Shown here: piece after piece, positions 18,376 through 28,140 of the stretch
Position numbering within the stretch: position 1 is the stretch's first letter
How the letters are laid out: the number at the start of each line of letters is the position of its first letter
NCBI RefSeq assembly: GCF_006716115.1
Contig: NZ_VFOO01000001.1
Coordinates: 1,860,001-1,924,000, forward strand
Direction of reading: 5' to 3'
Source of the DNA: Subtercola boreus
Lineage (GTDB): Bacteria; Actinomycetota; Actinomycetes; Actinomycetales; Microbacteriaceae
DNA: 64,000 bases
The notes under the pieces: generated by a model
Told to the model about the DNA's origin: nothing
What the model saw: only the letters and a program-made list of their open reading frames with translations
The model's database searches: none
Program-made: the position numbers and the translations under genes

Positions 18376-18960
18376 ATGACTCTTTCTCCGCCCGTCGCTG
18401 ATCTTCCCTTTCCAGACGTCGGCCGTAGCAACCGCCGGGCGGCGCTGGCGAGTGGTGCGTGGGGCTTCGGACTGATGAAACTCGGTCTCGACGGGATTGC
18501 GATTGCACTGGTCCCGTTGCTGACGACGGCGGGACTGTTGCTGCTCGGCGCTCTGTTCAACAGCGGCGAGATCGCGGTCGATGCTGAGATGGAGCAGGAT
18601 TTCACCCGCTTCGGCGGCCCCGCGCTCGTGCTCCTGCCGGTCTCGCTCCTCGTCGTGGCCACAGGCATCGCGGTCGGCCAGCGCATCCTGCATCGCGCCC
18701 GCATTCCGCGGGCCCGGTCGCTCGGCTGGTCGACGTTCGGCATCGTGCTGCTGCCCTGGCTCGCGTCCTTCGCGCTCCTGACGTTCGCGACCCTCGGCGT
18801 CGCCAGCACCCAGACCTACCCCGCCGACGACCAGTACTGGGCGATGTGGCCGATCTTCGTCGCCGCCGTGCTCATCGACACCGCGTTCGGCGCCGTCACG
18901 GGCGCCTTCACCTCGCTCTGGCTCATGCACAGGCGGCCGGTGCCGTCCGACTGCCCCTGA
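18376..18960 (+). CDS. Hypothetical four-helix membrane protein
   Basis: 194-aa integral membrane protein with about four hydrophobic stretches: residues ~40-62, 78-98, 118-142 and 158-180. The soluble N-terminus is ~25 residues. A TAGACT -10-like box lies at 18331-18336. The start has no strong ribosome site. No family recognised; no catalytic motif seen. Confidence 0.7.
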   Translation: MTLSPPVADLPFPDVGRSNRRAALASGAWGFGLMKLGLDGIAIALVPLLTTAGLLLLGALFNSGEIAVDAEMEQDFTRFGGPALVLLPVSLLVVATGIAVGQRILHRARIPRARSLGWSTFGIVLLPWLASFALLTFATLGVASTQTYPADDQYWAMWPIFVAAVLIDTAFGAVTGAFTSLWLMHRRPVPSDCP

Positions 18961-18976
18961 GTTCGGCCCCGGCGGG

Positions 18977-20149
18977 TCAGGCGCGGGCGCGCGGGCGGGG
19001 CCACGGCGACGCCGCGACGAGCATGATCAGGCCGCCGACGAGGAGGCCCCAGAAGGCGCTGCCGATGCCGACGATGACGATGCCCGAGGCGGTGACGAGG
19101 AACGTCGCGATCGCGGGGATGCGCTGTGCGGCATCCTCGAGCGCCGAGGTCACGGCTCCCACGAGGGCGCCCAGCAGCGCGAGGCCCGCTACGGCGGTGA
19201 TCAGGATGGGCGGCGACGCCGAGATGAGCGCCACCGCGAAGCCGGCGCCGAGCCCGAACACGATGTAGACGAACCCCGAGGCGAAAGTCGCGATCCACCG
19301 GCGTGAGCGGTCGGGATGGGAGTCGGGGCCGGCCATGATCGCAGCAGTGATCGCCGCCAGGTTCACAGCATGGCCGCCGAACAGCGCGCCGACCGCCGTC
19401 ACCGCCCCCGATGCGACGAGCACCGGACGAGGCGGAACCGTGTACCCGAACGACGACATCACGACGAAGCCGGGCACGTTCTGACCGGCCATGGTGACGA
19501 TGAACAGGGGCAGGCCGAGGCTCACGATCACGAAGGCGTCGAAGTGCGGCGGCACGAACACGAAAGCCGGCACGAGCGACATCGATGAGGAGGAGAGCCA
19601 CCCCGAGCCGGCCGAGACTCCGATGCCGATTGCGGCGACAAGCATCGCCGCGGGCACAGCCCACCGCGGCGCGAGGCGGAAGAGCACCAGCCACACGGCG
19701 ACCACCGGGATCGCGAGGGCCGGGATCTGCGTCACGGCAAGCACCGGTGCGAGACAGATGGGGAACAGGATGCCCGCCAGCATCGCGCTCGCAATGGACT
19801 TCGGGATGCGCGTGATCGCCCGGCCGAGCGCCGGCCAGAGCCCGCACAGCACGATGAGGAGCCCGCACACGGCGAAGGCACCCACCGCGGCGGAGAAGTC
19901 GTTGGTGGTCGCGCTGGCCGCGATGAGCAGGGCGGCTCCGGGGGTGGACCAGGCGAAGGAGATCGGCATCCGGTAGACGCGGGCCAGCACGATGCAGAGG
20001 ATCGCGACCGCGAAACACAGGGTCAGGAGGCCTGAGGAGGCCTGGGCATCCGACGCCCCGACGGCGTGCAGCCCGGCGATGACGAGCGCGAACGAACTGG
20101 CGAACCCCGTGATGCCCGCGACGATGCCCGCCGCAACAGGCTGGATCAC
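18977..20149 (-). CDS. BenE-type benzoate/H+ symporter family permease
   Basis: 390-aa protein with about 11-12 transmembrane helices and almost no soluble parts, matching the BenE family of proton-coupled aromatic-acid importers in length and pattern (GITGFASSFALVIAGLHAVGAS near the start; GHAVNLAAITAAI around residue 268). GTG 20149 follows a G-rich site. It lies 44 bp downstream of clpX on the same strand; between them is GTTCA-N5-TGAAC (20170-20184), a possible operator. No aromatic catabolic genes are nearby, so the substrate is open. Confidence 0.85.
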   Translation of the reverse strand: MIQPVAAGIVAGITGFASSFALVIAGLHAVGASDAQASSGLLTLCFAVAILCIVLARVYRMPISFAWSTPGAALLIAASATTNDFSAAVGAFAVCGLLIVLCGLWPALGRAITRIPKSIASAMLAGILFPICLAPVLAVTQIPALAIPVVAVWLVLFRLAPRWAVPAAMLVAAIGIGVSAGSGWLSSSSMSLVPAFVFVPPHFDAFVIVSLGLPLFIVTMAGQNVPGFVVMSSFGYTVPPRPVLVASGAVTAVGALFGGHAVNLAAITAAIMAGPDSHPDRSRRWIATFASGFVYIVFGLGAGFAVALISASPPILITAVAGLALLGALVGAVTSALEDAAQRIPAIATFLVTASGIVIVGIGSAFWGLLVGGLIMLVAASPWPRPRARA

Positions 20150-20193
20150 CCCGCCCCCACCACGGGAGGGTTCAGCTGGTGAACTCAGCTCCT

Positions 20194-21474
20194 CTACGCC
20201 GACTTCTCGACGCGGCGGGCGGCCGCGCGCGGCACGATCGTCGGGGCGGCGTTCGAGATGACGGCCTCACGGGTGATGATCACCTTGGCGACCTCGTCGG
20301 TCGAGGGCACCTCGAACATGACCGGGCCGAGCACTTCTTCCATGATCGCGCGGAGACCGCGCGCGCCGGTCTTGCGGAGCACCGCGAGATCAGCGATCGC
20401 CTCGAGCGCGTCCTTCTCGAAGTCGAGCTCGACACCGTCGATCTCGAACATGCGCTGGTACTGGCGCACCAGGGCGTTTCGCGGAACGGTCAGGATCTGC
20501 ATGAGCGCGACCTGGTCGAGCGGCGTGACCGTCGTGACGACAGGCAGGCGACCGATGAACTCGGGGATGAGCCCGAACTTGTGCAGGTCTTCGGGGAGCA
20601 CCTCGCTGAAGAGGTTGATGTCGTCGCGCTTGGAGTGGAGCGGCGCGTTGAAACCGATGCCGCGCTTGCCGCTGCGTTCCGCGACGATCTCCTCGAGGCC
20701 GGCGAAGGCCCCGGCGACGATGAACAGCACGTTCGTGGTGTCGATCTGGATGAACTCCTGGTGCGGGTGCTTGCGACCGCCCTGCGGCGGAACCGAGGCG
20801 ACCGTGCCTTCGAGGATCTTCAGCAGCGCCTGCTGCACGCCCTCGCCCGAGACATCGCGGGTGATCGACGGGTTCTCGGCCTTCCGGGCGATCTTGTCGA
20901 TCTCGTCGATGTAGATGATGCCGGTCTCGGCCTTCTTCACGTCGAAGTCGGCAGCCTGCAGGAGTTTCAGCAGGATGTTCTCGACATCTTCGCCGACGTA
21001 GCCCGCTTCGGTCAGGGCGGTTGCATCCGCTACGGCGAACGGTACGTTGAGCTGCTTCGCGAGCGTCTGCGCAAGGTAGGTCTTGCCGCAACCCGTGGGG
21101 CCGATCAGCAGGATGTTGCTCTTCGCGAGCTCGACCTCATTGGCGACAGCGTCGGCCGAGGTGAGGGTGTTCTTGGAGCGCACGCGCTTGTAGTGGTTGT
21201 AGACGGCGACAGCGAGCGACTTCTTCGCCTGCTCCTGGCCGATGACGTACTCCTCGAGGAACGCGAAGATCTCTTTCGGCTTCGGCAGTTCGAACTCGCT
21301 AGAGGCTTCTTCGCCCGTCTCGGAGAGGCGCTCTTCGATGATCTCGTTGCACAACTCGACGCACTCGTCGCAGATGTACACACCCGGGCCGGCGATGAGC
21401 TGCTGCACCTGCTTCTGGCTCTTGCCGCAGAACGAACACTTGAGCAAGTCGGCGCTCTCCCCGATGCGTGCCAT
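20194..21474 (-). CDS. clpX: ATP-dependent Clp protease ATP-binding subunit ClpX
   Basis: 426-aa AAA+ unfoldase that feeds substrates to ClpP. The N-terminal zinc-binding domain has CSFCGK...CDECVELC (residues ~13-40). Walker A is GPTGCGKT, Walker [11 protein letters not shown], the pore loop is near GYVGEDVE, and the IGF-type ClpP-docking loop region is present. The start is placed at the second ATG (21474), because GAGGAGG sits six bases before it; the ATG at 21480 would overlap that site. It is separated from clpP2 by a strong terminator, so it has its own promoter. Confidence 0.97.
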   Translation of the reverse strand: MARIGESADLLKCSFCGKSQKQVQQLIAGPGVYICDECVELCNEIIEERLSETGEEASSEFELPKPKEIFAFLEEYVIGQEQAKKSLAVAVYNHYKRVRSKNTLTSADAVANEVELAKSNILLIGPTGCGKTYLAQTLAKQLNVPFAVADATALTEAGYVGEDVENILLKLLQAADFDVKKAETGIIYIDEIDKIARKAENPSITRDVSGEGVQQALLKILEGTVASVPPQGGRKHPHQEFIQIDTTNVLFIVAGAFAGLEEIVAERSGKRGIGFNAPLHSKRDDINLFSEVLPEDLHKFGLIPEFIGRLPVVTTVTPLDQVALMQILTVPRNALVRQYQRMFEIDGVELDFEKDALEAIADLAVLRKTGARGLRAIMEEVLGPVMFEVPSTDEVAKVIITREAVISNAAPTIVPRAAARRVEKSA

Positions 21475-21547
21475 GTCCATCCTCCTCGTCGATGACCTTG
21501 ATAGAGCCTAACCTGTGCCACCGACAGCACGAGCCATTGGAATGGCG

Positions 21548-21581
21548 AAAGGCACCCGGTCTTCGGAGGCCGGGTGCCTTT
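21548..21581. terminator. Perfect 12-bp hairpin terminator after clpP2
   Basis: AAAGGCACCCGG and CCGGGTGCCTTT are perfect arms around a 10-nt loop, ending in TTT on one strand and AAA on the other. It lies 20 bp past the clpP2 stop codon and before the clpX start, insulating the two. Confidence 0.88.
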
Positions 21582-21601
21582 CGGTGGGCTCTGCCCCGTT
21601 C

Positions 21602-22282
21602 CTATTTGACGAGCGAGGGAAGGTTCTTGCGCGAGGTCAGCACCTGGTCGATGATGCCGTACTCCACGGCGTCAGCGGCGCTCAGGATGTTGTCGCGGTC
21701 GATGTCCTTGTTGACCTGCTCGGGAGTGCGGTTCGAGTGCGACGCGAGCGTCTCCTCGAGCCAGGTGCGCATGCGGAGGATCTCCCGCGCCTGGATCTCG
21801 ATGTCAGACGCCTGGCCACCGCCCTGGCCACCGGCCGAGGGCTGGTGGATCAGGATGCGCGCGTTCGGCAGGGCGAGACGCTTGCCGGGCGTTCCGGCGG
21901 CGAGGATGACCGCGGCAGCCGAAGCCGCCTGGCCGAGGCACACCGTCTGGATGTTCGGCTTGACATACTGCATGGTGTCGTAGATGGCGGTCATAGCGGT
22001 GAACGAGCCACCGGGCGAGTTGATGTACATCTCGATGTCGCGGTCGGGATCCTGGCTCTCGAGCACTAGCAGCTGGGCCATCACATCGTCGGCCGAGGCG
22101 TCGTCGATCTGCACGCCGAGGAAGATGATGCGGTCTTCGAACAGCTTCGCGTACGGGTCCTGGCGCTTGTAGCCGTAGGCGGTGCGCTCTTCGAAGGTGG
22201 GGAGGATGTAGCGGTCGGACGGGCTCGTTCCGTTGCCGTAGGGCGATGAAGTCGGCATTCCGCCGAACATGGGGGTTTGCAT
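21602..22282 (-). CDS. clpP2: ATP-dependent Clp protease proteolytic subunit ClpP2
   Basis: 226-aa serine peptidase. The catalytic triad is recognisable: Ser in [13 protein letters not shown], His in [13 protein letters not shown], and Asp in the [12 protein letters not shown] segment. It has an N-terminal extension compared with E. coli ClpP, usual for actinobacterial ClpP2. It follows clpP1 by 51 bp on the same strand and should form the mixed ClpP1P2 tetradecamer with it. AGAG upstream of ATG 22282 is a weak ribosome site. Confidence 0.96.
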   Translation of the reverse strand: MQTPMFGGMPTSSPYGNGTSPSDRYILPTFEERTAYGYKRQDPYAKLFEDRIIFLGVQIDDASADDVMAQLLVLESQDPDRDIEMYINSPGGSFTAMTAIYDTMQYVKPNIQTVCLGQAASAAAVILAAGTPGKRLALPNARILIHQPSAGGQGGGQASDIEIQAREILRMRTWLEETLASHSNRTPEQVNKDIDRDNILSAADAVEYGIIDQVLTSRKNLPSLVK

Positions 22283-22333
22283 AGTGATCTCTGTTCTTGG
22301 GTTCGAGGCTGCGGGGGGTTCGAAGCGGTGCGA

Positions 22334-22945
22334 CTAGTTGGAGGCGGAGGGAACGGCGTCTTCGACCTCGGTGCCGCCGCCGCCGGCGACGTCGGAGGAG
22401 AACTCCCGCACGTAGTCGACGAAGCCGTATTCGAGCGCTTCCTGCGCGGTGAACCAGTTGTCGCGGTCACCGTCGAGCATGACCTGCTCGGGGGTCTTGC
22501 CTGTCTGCTCGGCCGTCAGCTCCGCCATGCGCTTCTTCATGTCGAGGATGAGCAGCGCCTGGGTCTGGATGTCGGCGGACGTGCCGCCGAACCCACCCGA
22601 GGGCTGGTGAAGCAGAACGCGGGCGTTCGGCGTGATGTACCGCTTGCCCTTGGTGCCGGAGGAGAGCAGGAACTGTCCCATCGAGGCAGCCATGCCGATG
22701 CCCACGGTGACGATGTCGTTCGGAACGAACTTCATCGTGTCGTAGATGGCCATGCCCGCGGTGATGGATCCACCCGGTGAGTTGATGTAGAGGTAGATGT
22801 CTCGCTGGGGGTCTTCGGCTGCGAGAAGCAGGATCTTGGCGCAGATCTCGTTGGCCATGTCGTCACGGACTTCAGTGCCGAGCCAGATGATCCGGTCTTT
22901 CAGAAGACGTTCGAAAACGCTGTTTGGCATCGCCATATCGGCCAT
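22334..22945 (-). CDS. clpP1: ATP-dependent Clp protease proteolytic subunit ClpP1
   Basis: 203-aa serine peptidase. Catalytic residues appear in [11 protein letters not shown] (Ser), [12 protein letters not shown] (His) and [10 protein letters not shown] (Asp). ATG 22945 has GGAG eight bases upstream. First gene of the clpP1-clpP2 operon; a candidate -10, TACATT, lies about 45 bp upstream. A strong terminator ends the preceding tig gene, so tig and clpP are separate units. I looked for a ClgR box and did not find a convincing one. Confidence 0.96.
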   Translation of the reverse strand: MADMAMPNSVFERLLKDRIIWLGTEVRDDMANEICAKILLLAAEDPQRDIYLYINSPGGSITAGMAIYDTMKFVPNDIVTVGIGMAASMGQFLLSSGTKGKRYITPNARVLLHQPSGGFGGTSADIQTQALLILDMKKRMAELTAEQTGKTPEQVMLDGDRDNWFTAQEALEYGFVDYVREFSSDVAGGGGTEVEDAVPSASN

Positions 22946-23037
22946 GTGTGTCGCTCCAATTCACTTGCGGTACTTCGAATGTAGTGGAGCGTTCCGGCCG
23001 TATCGCCTCTGTTCGCTGGGGGCAGACTCAGGGCACG

Positions 23038-23071
23038 AAAAAGGGGCCCCGCGGATGACCGCGGGACCCCT
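23038..23071 (-). terminator. Intrinsic terminator of tig
   Basis: On the minus strand a 13-bp stem (arms 23059-23071 and 23042-23054, one mismatch, loop of four) is followed by a run of five T (23042-23038). It lies 15 bp after the tig stop. Confidence 0.9.
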
Positions 23072-23085
23072 CATCGTTGGCTGGA

Positions 23086-24459
23086 CTAGTGCGAGTGACC
23101 CTCGTGGTCGTGGCCCTCGTGGTCGTGGCCCTCGTGATCGTCTTCGCCACCGTCGACAGCGACGAAGGGCTCGTCGGCCCCGCGTGCGATCGTGGTGAAC
23201 TCCGAGACATCCACAGCCTTGCCGTTGGAGTCGGTGACGACCGCCTTGTCGAGCACGATCGCGAGCGCCTTGTTGCGGGCGACCTCGCCGACCATCGCCG
23301 GGATCTGGCCGTTCTGGTCGAGGACCTGGACGAACTCGCCCGGCTCCATGCCGTACTGGGCGGCGCTCTGCACGAGGTACTGGGTCAGTTCGTCCTGGCT
23401 GACCTTGACCTCTTCCTTCTCGGCGATGACGTCGAGGAGGATCTGGGTCTTGAAGGTCGCGGTGCTCGACTCGGTGACCTCGGCGCGGTGCTCGTCGTCT
23501 TCGAGGCGGCTCTCGTTCTCGAGGTGACGGTGCACCTCGTCTTCGATCAGCTTCGGCGGAACCGGCACCTCGACGAGGGCGAGCAGCGCATCGAGGGTCT
23601 TGGTGCGGGCATCCGACACCTGGCTGAACGCCTTCTGGCGCTCGACCTGGGTCTTGAGATCGGCCTTCAGCTCGTCGATCGTGTCGAACTCGCTCGAGAT
23701 CTGGGCGAAGTCGTCGTCGGCCTCGGGCAGCTCGCGCTCCTTGACCGAGTTGATGGTCACGGTGACGAGAGCGTCTTTGCCGGCGAACTCGCCGCCGAGA
23801 AGGGGTGCCTCGAACGAGGTGGTCTCGCCTGCGGTCAGCGAGTCGATGACGCCGTCGAGGCCCTCGAGCAGCTCGCCCGAGCCGACCTCGTAGCTGATGC
23901 CGGTCGCGTTGTCGACCTCGGCGTCGTCGATCGTCGCGATGAGGTCGAGCTGGGCGAAGTCGCCCGTCTTGATCGGACGGTCGACCGTGATCAGGGTGCC
24001 GAAGCGGCTGCGGAGCTTCTCGAGCTCGGCGTCGATCTCCTCGTCGGAGACGTCGATCGGGTCGACCGTGACGGCCAGCCCGTTGTAGTCGGGGAGGTCG
24101 AGCTCGGGGCGGACATCCACCTCGATCTTCAGCTGCAGGTCGCCGGTGAAGTCCTTGTTGCTCGGCCACTCGACGATGTCGGCCTCGGGGCGACCGAGCG
24201 GGCGGAGCTCTTTCTCGGAGATCGCGGCGCGGTAGAAGCCGTCGAGGCCATCGTTGACCGCGTGCTCGAGAACGGCGTCTTTGCCGACGCGCTGGTCGAT
24301 CAGGGGCGGCGGAACCTTGCCCTTCCGGAAGCCGGGAATGTTGACCTGCTCAGCGATGTGGCTGTAGGCGTGGTCGATGCTGGGCTTCAGTTCTTCGGGC
24401 GTCACGAAAATCTCGAGCTTGACGCGCGTGGGGCTGAGCTGTTCTACCGTGGTCTTCAC
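23086..24459 (-). CDS. tig: Trigger factor, with His-rich C-terminal tail
   Basis: 457-aa ribosome-bound chaperone and prolyl isomerase. The ribosome-binding signature is in [14 protein letters not shown] (residues ~41-54). An FKBP domain follows around residues 155-240 ([11 protein letters not shown] ... [12 protein letters not shown]), then the helical C-terminal arms. GTG 24459 was chosen because AGGAG lies eight bases upstream and the family sequence begins [11 protein letters not shown]; earlier starts would read through tRNA-Pro. Odd: the protein ends in a His/Glu/Asp/Gly repeat ([15 protein letters not shown]) that could bind metal. Confidence 0.96.
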   Translation of the reverse strand: MKTTVEQLSPTRVKLEIFVTPEELKPSIDHAYSHIAEQVNIPGFRKGKVPPPLIDQRVGKDAVLEHAVNDGLDGFYRAAISEKELRPLGRPEADIVEWPSNKDFTGDLQLKIEVDVRPELDLPDYNGLAVTVDPIDVSDEEIDAELEKLRSRFGTLITVDRPIKTGDFAQLDLIATIDDAEVDNATGISYEVGSGELLEGLDGVIDSLTAGETTSFEAPLLGGEFAGKDALVTVTINSVKERELPEADDDFAQISSEFDTIDELKADLKTQVERQKAFSQVSDARTKTLDALLALVEVPVPPKLIEDEVHRHLENESRLEDDEHRAEVTESSTATFKTQILLDVIAEKEEVKVSQDELTQYLVQSAAQYGMEPGEFVQVLDQNGQIPAMVGEVARNKALAIVLDKAVVTDSNGKAVDVSEFTTIARGADEPFVAVDGGEDDHEGHDHEGHDHEGHSH

Positions 24460-24518
24460 GTGAAAAATCTCCTGTGGTGTTGAACGTGTTGAGCGATTCT
24501 GCGTCTGGATAGGTCGTG

Positions 24519-24592
24519 TCGGGGCGACAGGATTCGAACCTGCGACCTCTCGGTCCCAAACCGAGCGCTCTACCAAGCTGAGCTACGCCCCG
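24519..24592 (-). tRNA. tRNA-Pro (UGG)
   Basis: Complete cloverleaf on the minus strand: acceptor CGGGGCG/CGCCCCG, D-arm with AGCTCAGCTTGGTAGAGC, anticodon stem CTCGG/CCGAG with anticodon TGG, and T-arm GGTTCGAATCC. CCA is not encoded. It lies about 60 bp upstream of tig on the same strand. Confidence 0.96.
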
Positions 24593-24672
24593 GGAAATAA
24601 CCTCGGTAAGTCTAGTGCACCGAGTATCAGCCAAACCTGTACTACGATATTCGAGTGCCCTCCGGGGTGCGC

Positions 24673-24743
24673 GGGGATGTAGCTCAATGGTAGAGCCTCA
24701 GTCTTCCAAACTGATGACGCCAGTTCGATCCTGGTCATCCCCT
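24673..24743 (+). tRNA. tRNA-Gly (UCC)
   Basis: Complete cloverleaf: acceptor GGGGATG/CATCCCC, GCTCAATGGTAGAGC D-arm, anticodon loop CTTCCAA (anticodon TCC), T-arm with TTCGATC. Discriminator T, CCA not encoded. Divergent from tRNA-Pro; TACGAT about 25 bp upstream may be its -10. Confidence 0.95.
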
Positions 24744-24762
24744 CCGTAATGTTCCAGAACCG

Positions 24763-27192
24763 TCAGCCGGCCGTTCGGATGCTCGTGGTCGCCTGCGAGG
24801 TCACCGAACGTGTGTAGTACCCGGCCTTGGTGCCCGTCACGGTGACGGTGATCCGCGCGCCGGCATCTGCGGCGGCCAGTCGGTAGAACGACCCGGTCGC
24901 GCCGGCAATCGGTGATCCGGAGCGTTTCCACTGGAAAGTCAGCCCCACGGGCGCCGGGCCCCAGGCGGGTGTCGCGACATAGAGGTTCGACCCGACCGTG
25001 GGTGTTCCTCCGATCGCCGGCGTCGGCACCGACGTCAGTACGCCGACGACGGTCGCCGTCTCGGACGACGTGCGAGTGGATGCCGCGTAGCCGGCCTTGG
25101 TGCCCGTCACCGAAACGGAGATGTGCGCACCGATGTCCTTCGCGGTCAGTGTGTACGTCGACGACGTCGCCCCGGAGATCGGCCCACCGTTCCGGAGCCA
25201 GAGGAACGAAAGGGTGACGGGGTCCGGCTTCCAGGTGCCCGTCTTTGCTACCAGCCTGGTGCCTACGGAGGTGTCCAGTGCCGAGATCGTGGGCGTGGGC
25301 CCGTTCAGCACGCCGAGGTTGGTCACCGCGACCGTCGGGCCCGACGTCTTCGTCTGCGCGATCTGGTCGCCCTTCGCCCCCCGCACGGCGACGGTGAGCT
25401 TGAAACCGAGATCGGCGGCAGTGATGGCATACGACTTGTTCGTCGCGCCAGCGATTGCCACGCCTTTCCGCATCCACTGATAGGTGAAGGCGTCGGGGGT
25501 CGGCAACCAGGTTCCCGCAGCAGCGATCACGGTCGATCCGACGGTGGGTGAGCCGACGATCGTCGGTGTCGGCGCCTGGTCAAAGGGATGCTTCAGGGCC
25601 AGCGCGGCATCGAGCTCGGACAGATCGGCGGCCGTGCCGACCGTCACGACGGTCGCCTTGGCCGGATCGGTGCTCCCACCCAGCCATCGGGTGAGGAAGC
25701 CCGGGTTCGAGGGCGTGAATCGAACGGTGTACGGCGCGGGGATCACGGATCCGATGCTCCACCGCCCAGCGGTGTCCGTCGTGGTCGAGTAGATCACCAC
25801 GCCATCGGACGGCCTCACGAGCGAGACGATGGCCGCGCCATCCGGTCTCGGTGGGGATGACTGCAGAGTCACCGTCCCCCGAAGGGTAGCGAGCGTGAGC
25901 GCGGTGTTGATGTTCGCGTCGACGGCCGTCAGCTGCTGCCCGGCAGAGACGGTGAGAGTGGATGCCGCGGCCGACGTCGGTGAGGCACGCCACCACTGAC
26001 GGAACGACCCCTTCTCCTTCGGCGTGAAAGAGACCGAGTACGAGCCGGGAGCGACGCCCGGGAAGCGGTAGGCACCGTCCGCTCCGGTCGTCGCCGTCGG
26101 CGACGGCAGCCCGGGATACCGGGGAGTGAGCTTCACCGTCACCGCGGCCACGGGCGCACCCGAGCTCTGCAACCGGGCGGTACCCGACACGGTTGCGGCG
26201 GCGACAAGGGAGACGTCGATCGTCCGATCGGTGTCGGGCGCCGCTGTCGTCGACCGGAAAACGGTCGAGTAGCGCAGGGATGGGTCGGTGTACGTCACCT
26301 TGACGCCGACGGTGCCTGCGAAGGGGCCGATCGTGTACCTGCCCGACGACGACGTGATGACCGTGGCGGCCGTCTGGGCAGAGACGGCAATGTTCGGCAG
26401 CGGCTTACCTGCCGGGGAGGTGACCACACCAGTGATGAACGTCTTCTCCGACATCTGAAAATCCGCGTTCGTCACCTTCTGGCCTGCGACCACCTCGACT
26501 ATCTGAGGGGAAGGCTGATTCAGAAGAGGATCGGACACGGGCTGCACCGCATACTGAGCCTTTGTCAGACCGTTGATTCTGAAGTAACCCGCGGCATCCG
26601 TGGTGGCCGTGAAGATGATGCTCCCATGAGAGTTGTCCTTCGCTTGGACAACCAGTCCACCGACACCGACAGACGGAAGGGCGGTGGTGGTGATGTGGCC
26701 AGAGATGACCGCGGACGGAAGGAGGACGACGGTCGTCGAGAGTGTGGCATTCGGCGTCAGCACAAATGCCGGTGAATCCTCCAATGAGCGCGCTACGAAG
26801 TCGCCGGAGTGCGCAGCCGAACCGGCCAGACGGTAGGAGACGCGATTCGGGCTCTCCCCCGCACACGTTCGAGTGGCGAGCGCGTCAGTGAAGGTGAACT
26901 TCCCGGCACTGTCGGTCACCACAGACTTGTCGTAGACGGTGCGTGGTTCCTCACCATCGCAGCCGAATGCCTCACCGGAGAGCGTCACCCGCACGCCCGC
27001 CAGTCGAGGCCCCCCAGAGCTGCCGCCGAAGACGACTCCCGACACCGAGCCCAAGGTGTCTCCCTCCGCCGCGTCAGCCTGTGCGACCACCGGGCCCGCA
27101 ATCACGAGCCCTGCCGCCACAGCGAGGGCAGCGAGGATCGCCGCCCCGCGCATCCGAAAACCGCCGAGTCGTCGAAGATCCACGTCAGTCAT
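24763..27192 (-). CDS. Large secreted protein with carboxypeptidase-regulatory-like and Ig-like repeats
   Basis: 809-aa exported protein. A signal peptide covers residues ~14-43 (MRGAAILAALAVAAGLVIAG, then AQADA-AEG). Residues ~50-540 hold four to five Cna-B/CarboxypepD_reg-like units (pattern: ISGxV...DxxGxYxxxGLxxGxYxVxF). Residues ~550-805 hold three ~85-aa repeats with PTPTI.G.P.VG..L.A..G.W and LTFQWKRSGSPIAGAT. There is no sortase motif and no transmembrane tail, so it is probably released or loosely wall-bound. ATG 27192 follows a GGGGGG site. Such repeat arrays usually mediate adhesion or extend a catalytic domain; no catalytic domain is seen. Confidence 0.85.
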   Translation of the reverse strand: MTDVDLRRLGGFRMRGAAILAALAVAAGLVIAGPVVAQADAAEGDTLGSVSGVVFGGSSGGPRLAGVRVTLSGEAFGCDGEEPRTVYDKSVVTDSAGKFTFTDALATRTCAGESPNRVSYRLAGSAAHSGDFVARSLEDSPAFVLTPNATLSTTVVLLPSAVISGHITTTALPSVGVGGLVVQAKDNSHGSIIFTATTDAAGYFRINGLTKAQYAVQPVSDPLLNQPSPQIVEVVAGQKVTNADFQMSEKTFITGVVTSPAGKPLPNIAVSAQTAATVITSSSGRYTIGPFAGTVGVKVTYTDPSLRYSTVFRSTTAAPDTDRTIDVSLVAAATVSGTARLQSSGAPVAAVTVKLTPRYPGLPSPTATTGADGAYRFPGVAPGSYSVSFTPKEKGSFRQWWRASPTSAAASTLTVSAGQQLTAVDANINTALTLATLRGTVTLQSSPPRPDGAAIVSLVRPSDGVVIYSTTTDTAGRWSIGSVIPAPYTVRFTPSNPGFLTRWLGGSTDPAKATVVTVGTAADLSELDAALALKHPFDQAPTPTIVGSPTVGSTVIAAAGTWLPTPDAFTYQWMRKGVAIAGATNKSYAITAADLGFKLTVAVRGAKGDQIAQTKTSGPTVAVTNLGVLNGPTPTISALDTSVGTRLVAKTGTWKPDPVTLSFLWLRNGGPISGATSSTYTLTAKDIGAHISVSVTGTKAGYAASTRTSSETATVVGVLTSVPTPAIGGTPTVGSNLYVATPAWGPAPVGLTFQWKRSGSPIAGATGSFYRLAAADAGARITVTVTGTKAGYYTRSVTSQATTSIRTAG

Positions 27193-27268
27193 GTTCCCCC
27201 CAAGGAAAGGCACCGAGCCTGGGAACAACCTACCGTCAGCCGGCCCCGAACGGGCTACTCGAACGCGG

Positions 27269-27394
27269 CTACTCGAAAGCAGCCTCGAAGCCGCAGGCGG
27301 GGCAGATCCACACGCCGAGGTCGAGGGCGGCCTCGGCCCGTTCCTCGTCGCGCGTGATGGTGTGCCCACAGTTGGGGCAGGAGAATTCGGCCAT
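27269..27394 (-). CDS. 41-aa zinc-ribbon protein
   Basis: Small ORF coding for two CxxC knuckles, CPNCGH and CPACGF, separated by a short acidic/hydrophobic segment (TITRDEERAEAALDLGVWI), the form of a rubredoxin-like or transcription-factor-type zinc ribbon. It begins at ATG 27394 and ends with GFEAAFE. It lies about 75 bp upstream of the secreted repeat protein on the same strand. Role unknown; the Cys spacing and codon use make it a credible gene. Confidence 0.75.
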   Translation of the reverse strand: MAEFSCPNCGHTITRDEERAEAALDLGVWICPACGFEAAFE

Positions 27395-27473
27395 GGGGCG
27401 ATCCTATTGCTCGCGCGTGGCCGCTGCCTGCGCCGCGACGAGCTTGGCATCGATGCCGGTCGCCGGGCACAGC

Positions 27474-27487
27474 TAACCTGTGACGCA
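27474..27487 (+). promoter_or_regulatory. -10 box with leaderless start of TMEM175 gene
   Basis: TAACCT (27474-27479) is followed by seven bases and ATG 27487. There is no Shine-Dalgarno, which fits a leaderless transcript. Confidence 0.5.
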
Positions 27488-28140
27488 TGGGTGAGGTCAA
27501 CGACAGGTACCGCGGCATCCTGAAGTCGGTCGGCAACACGGAACGGCTGCAGTACTTCAGCGATGCGGTCTTCGCCATCGCGCTCACACTGCTGGTCCTA
27601 GAGATCGCGTTGCCCGAGATCCAGGATCCGACCAACCTCACCATCAACGAGGGCCTACTCGACCTCTGGCCGAAGTTTCTGGCATATGCGCTGAGTTTCG
27701 GCGTGATCGCCATCAACTGGGCGGGGCACCACCGCAAATTCGCGGTCACCACCGGTTTCGACGCCGGCGTGGTGTGGATCGACCTGCTCCTGCTGTTCCT
27801 CATCGCGTTCCTCCCGTTCCCCACGTCGCTGCTCAGCGACTACCCGGGCTACGTCACCCCGGTCATCCTCTACGCCGCCATCGTGAGCGCGATCAGCCTC
27901 GTGCAGTTCTGGCTCTGGTCGTACGCGTATCGCAAGTCGTTCCTCGACGAGCGCATCGATCGTTCGATCTACCGGATGGTCAGGGCCGACCTCCTCGTCG
28001 TGCCAGTCGTCTTCATTGTGTCGATCCCGATCGCGCTGCTGCCGTTCGACTGGGCCGCCTTCGCGGCGATGTACTTCTGGATCGTGACGTGGCCGGCGAA
28101 CATCGTCATCGGGCGTCTCCGAGCCCGTACTTCCGCGTGA
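27487..28140 (+). CDS. TMEM175 family (DUF1211) putative potassium channel
   Basis: 217-aa membrane protein. The family signature RxxxFSDAVFAIALT is present as RLQYFSDAVFAIALTLLVLE at residues ~20-39. About six hydrophobic helices follow. Bacterial TMEM175 proteins are tetrameric K+-selective channels without the usual selectivity filter. Start ATG 27487. Stands alone between a zinc-ribbon gene and dps. Confidence 0.9.
   Translation: MGEVNDRYRGILKSVGNTERLQYFSDAVFAIALTLLVLEIALPEIQDPTNLTINEGLLDLWPKFLAYALSFGVIAINWAGHHRKFAVTTGFDAGVVWIDLLLLFLIAFLPFPTSLLSDYPGYVTPVILYAAIVSAISLVQFWLWSYAYRKSFLDERIDRSIYRMVRADLLVVPVVFIVSIPIALLPFDWAAFAAMYFWIVTWPANIVIGRLRARTSA

Noticed and set aside
22946-23033. ClgR operator upstream of clpP1
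   Set aside because: TCGC occurs twice (about 22-bp region near 23007-23018) but as a direct, not inverted, repeat; it does not fit the ClgR box.
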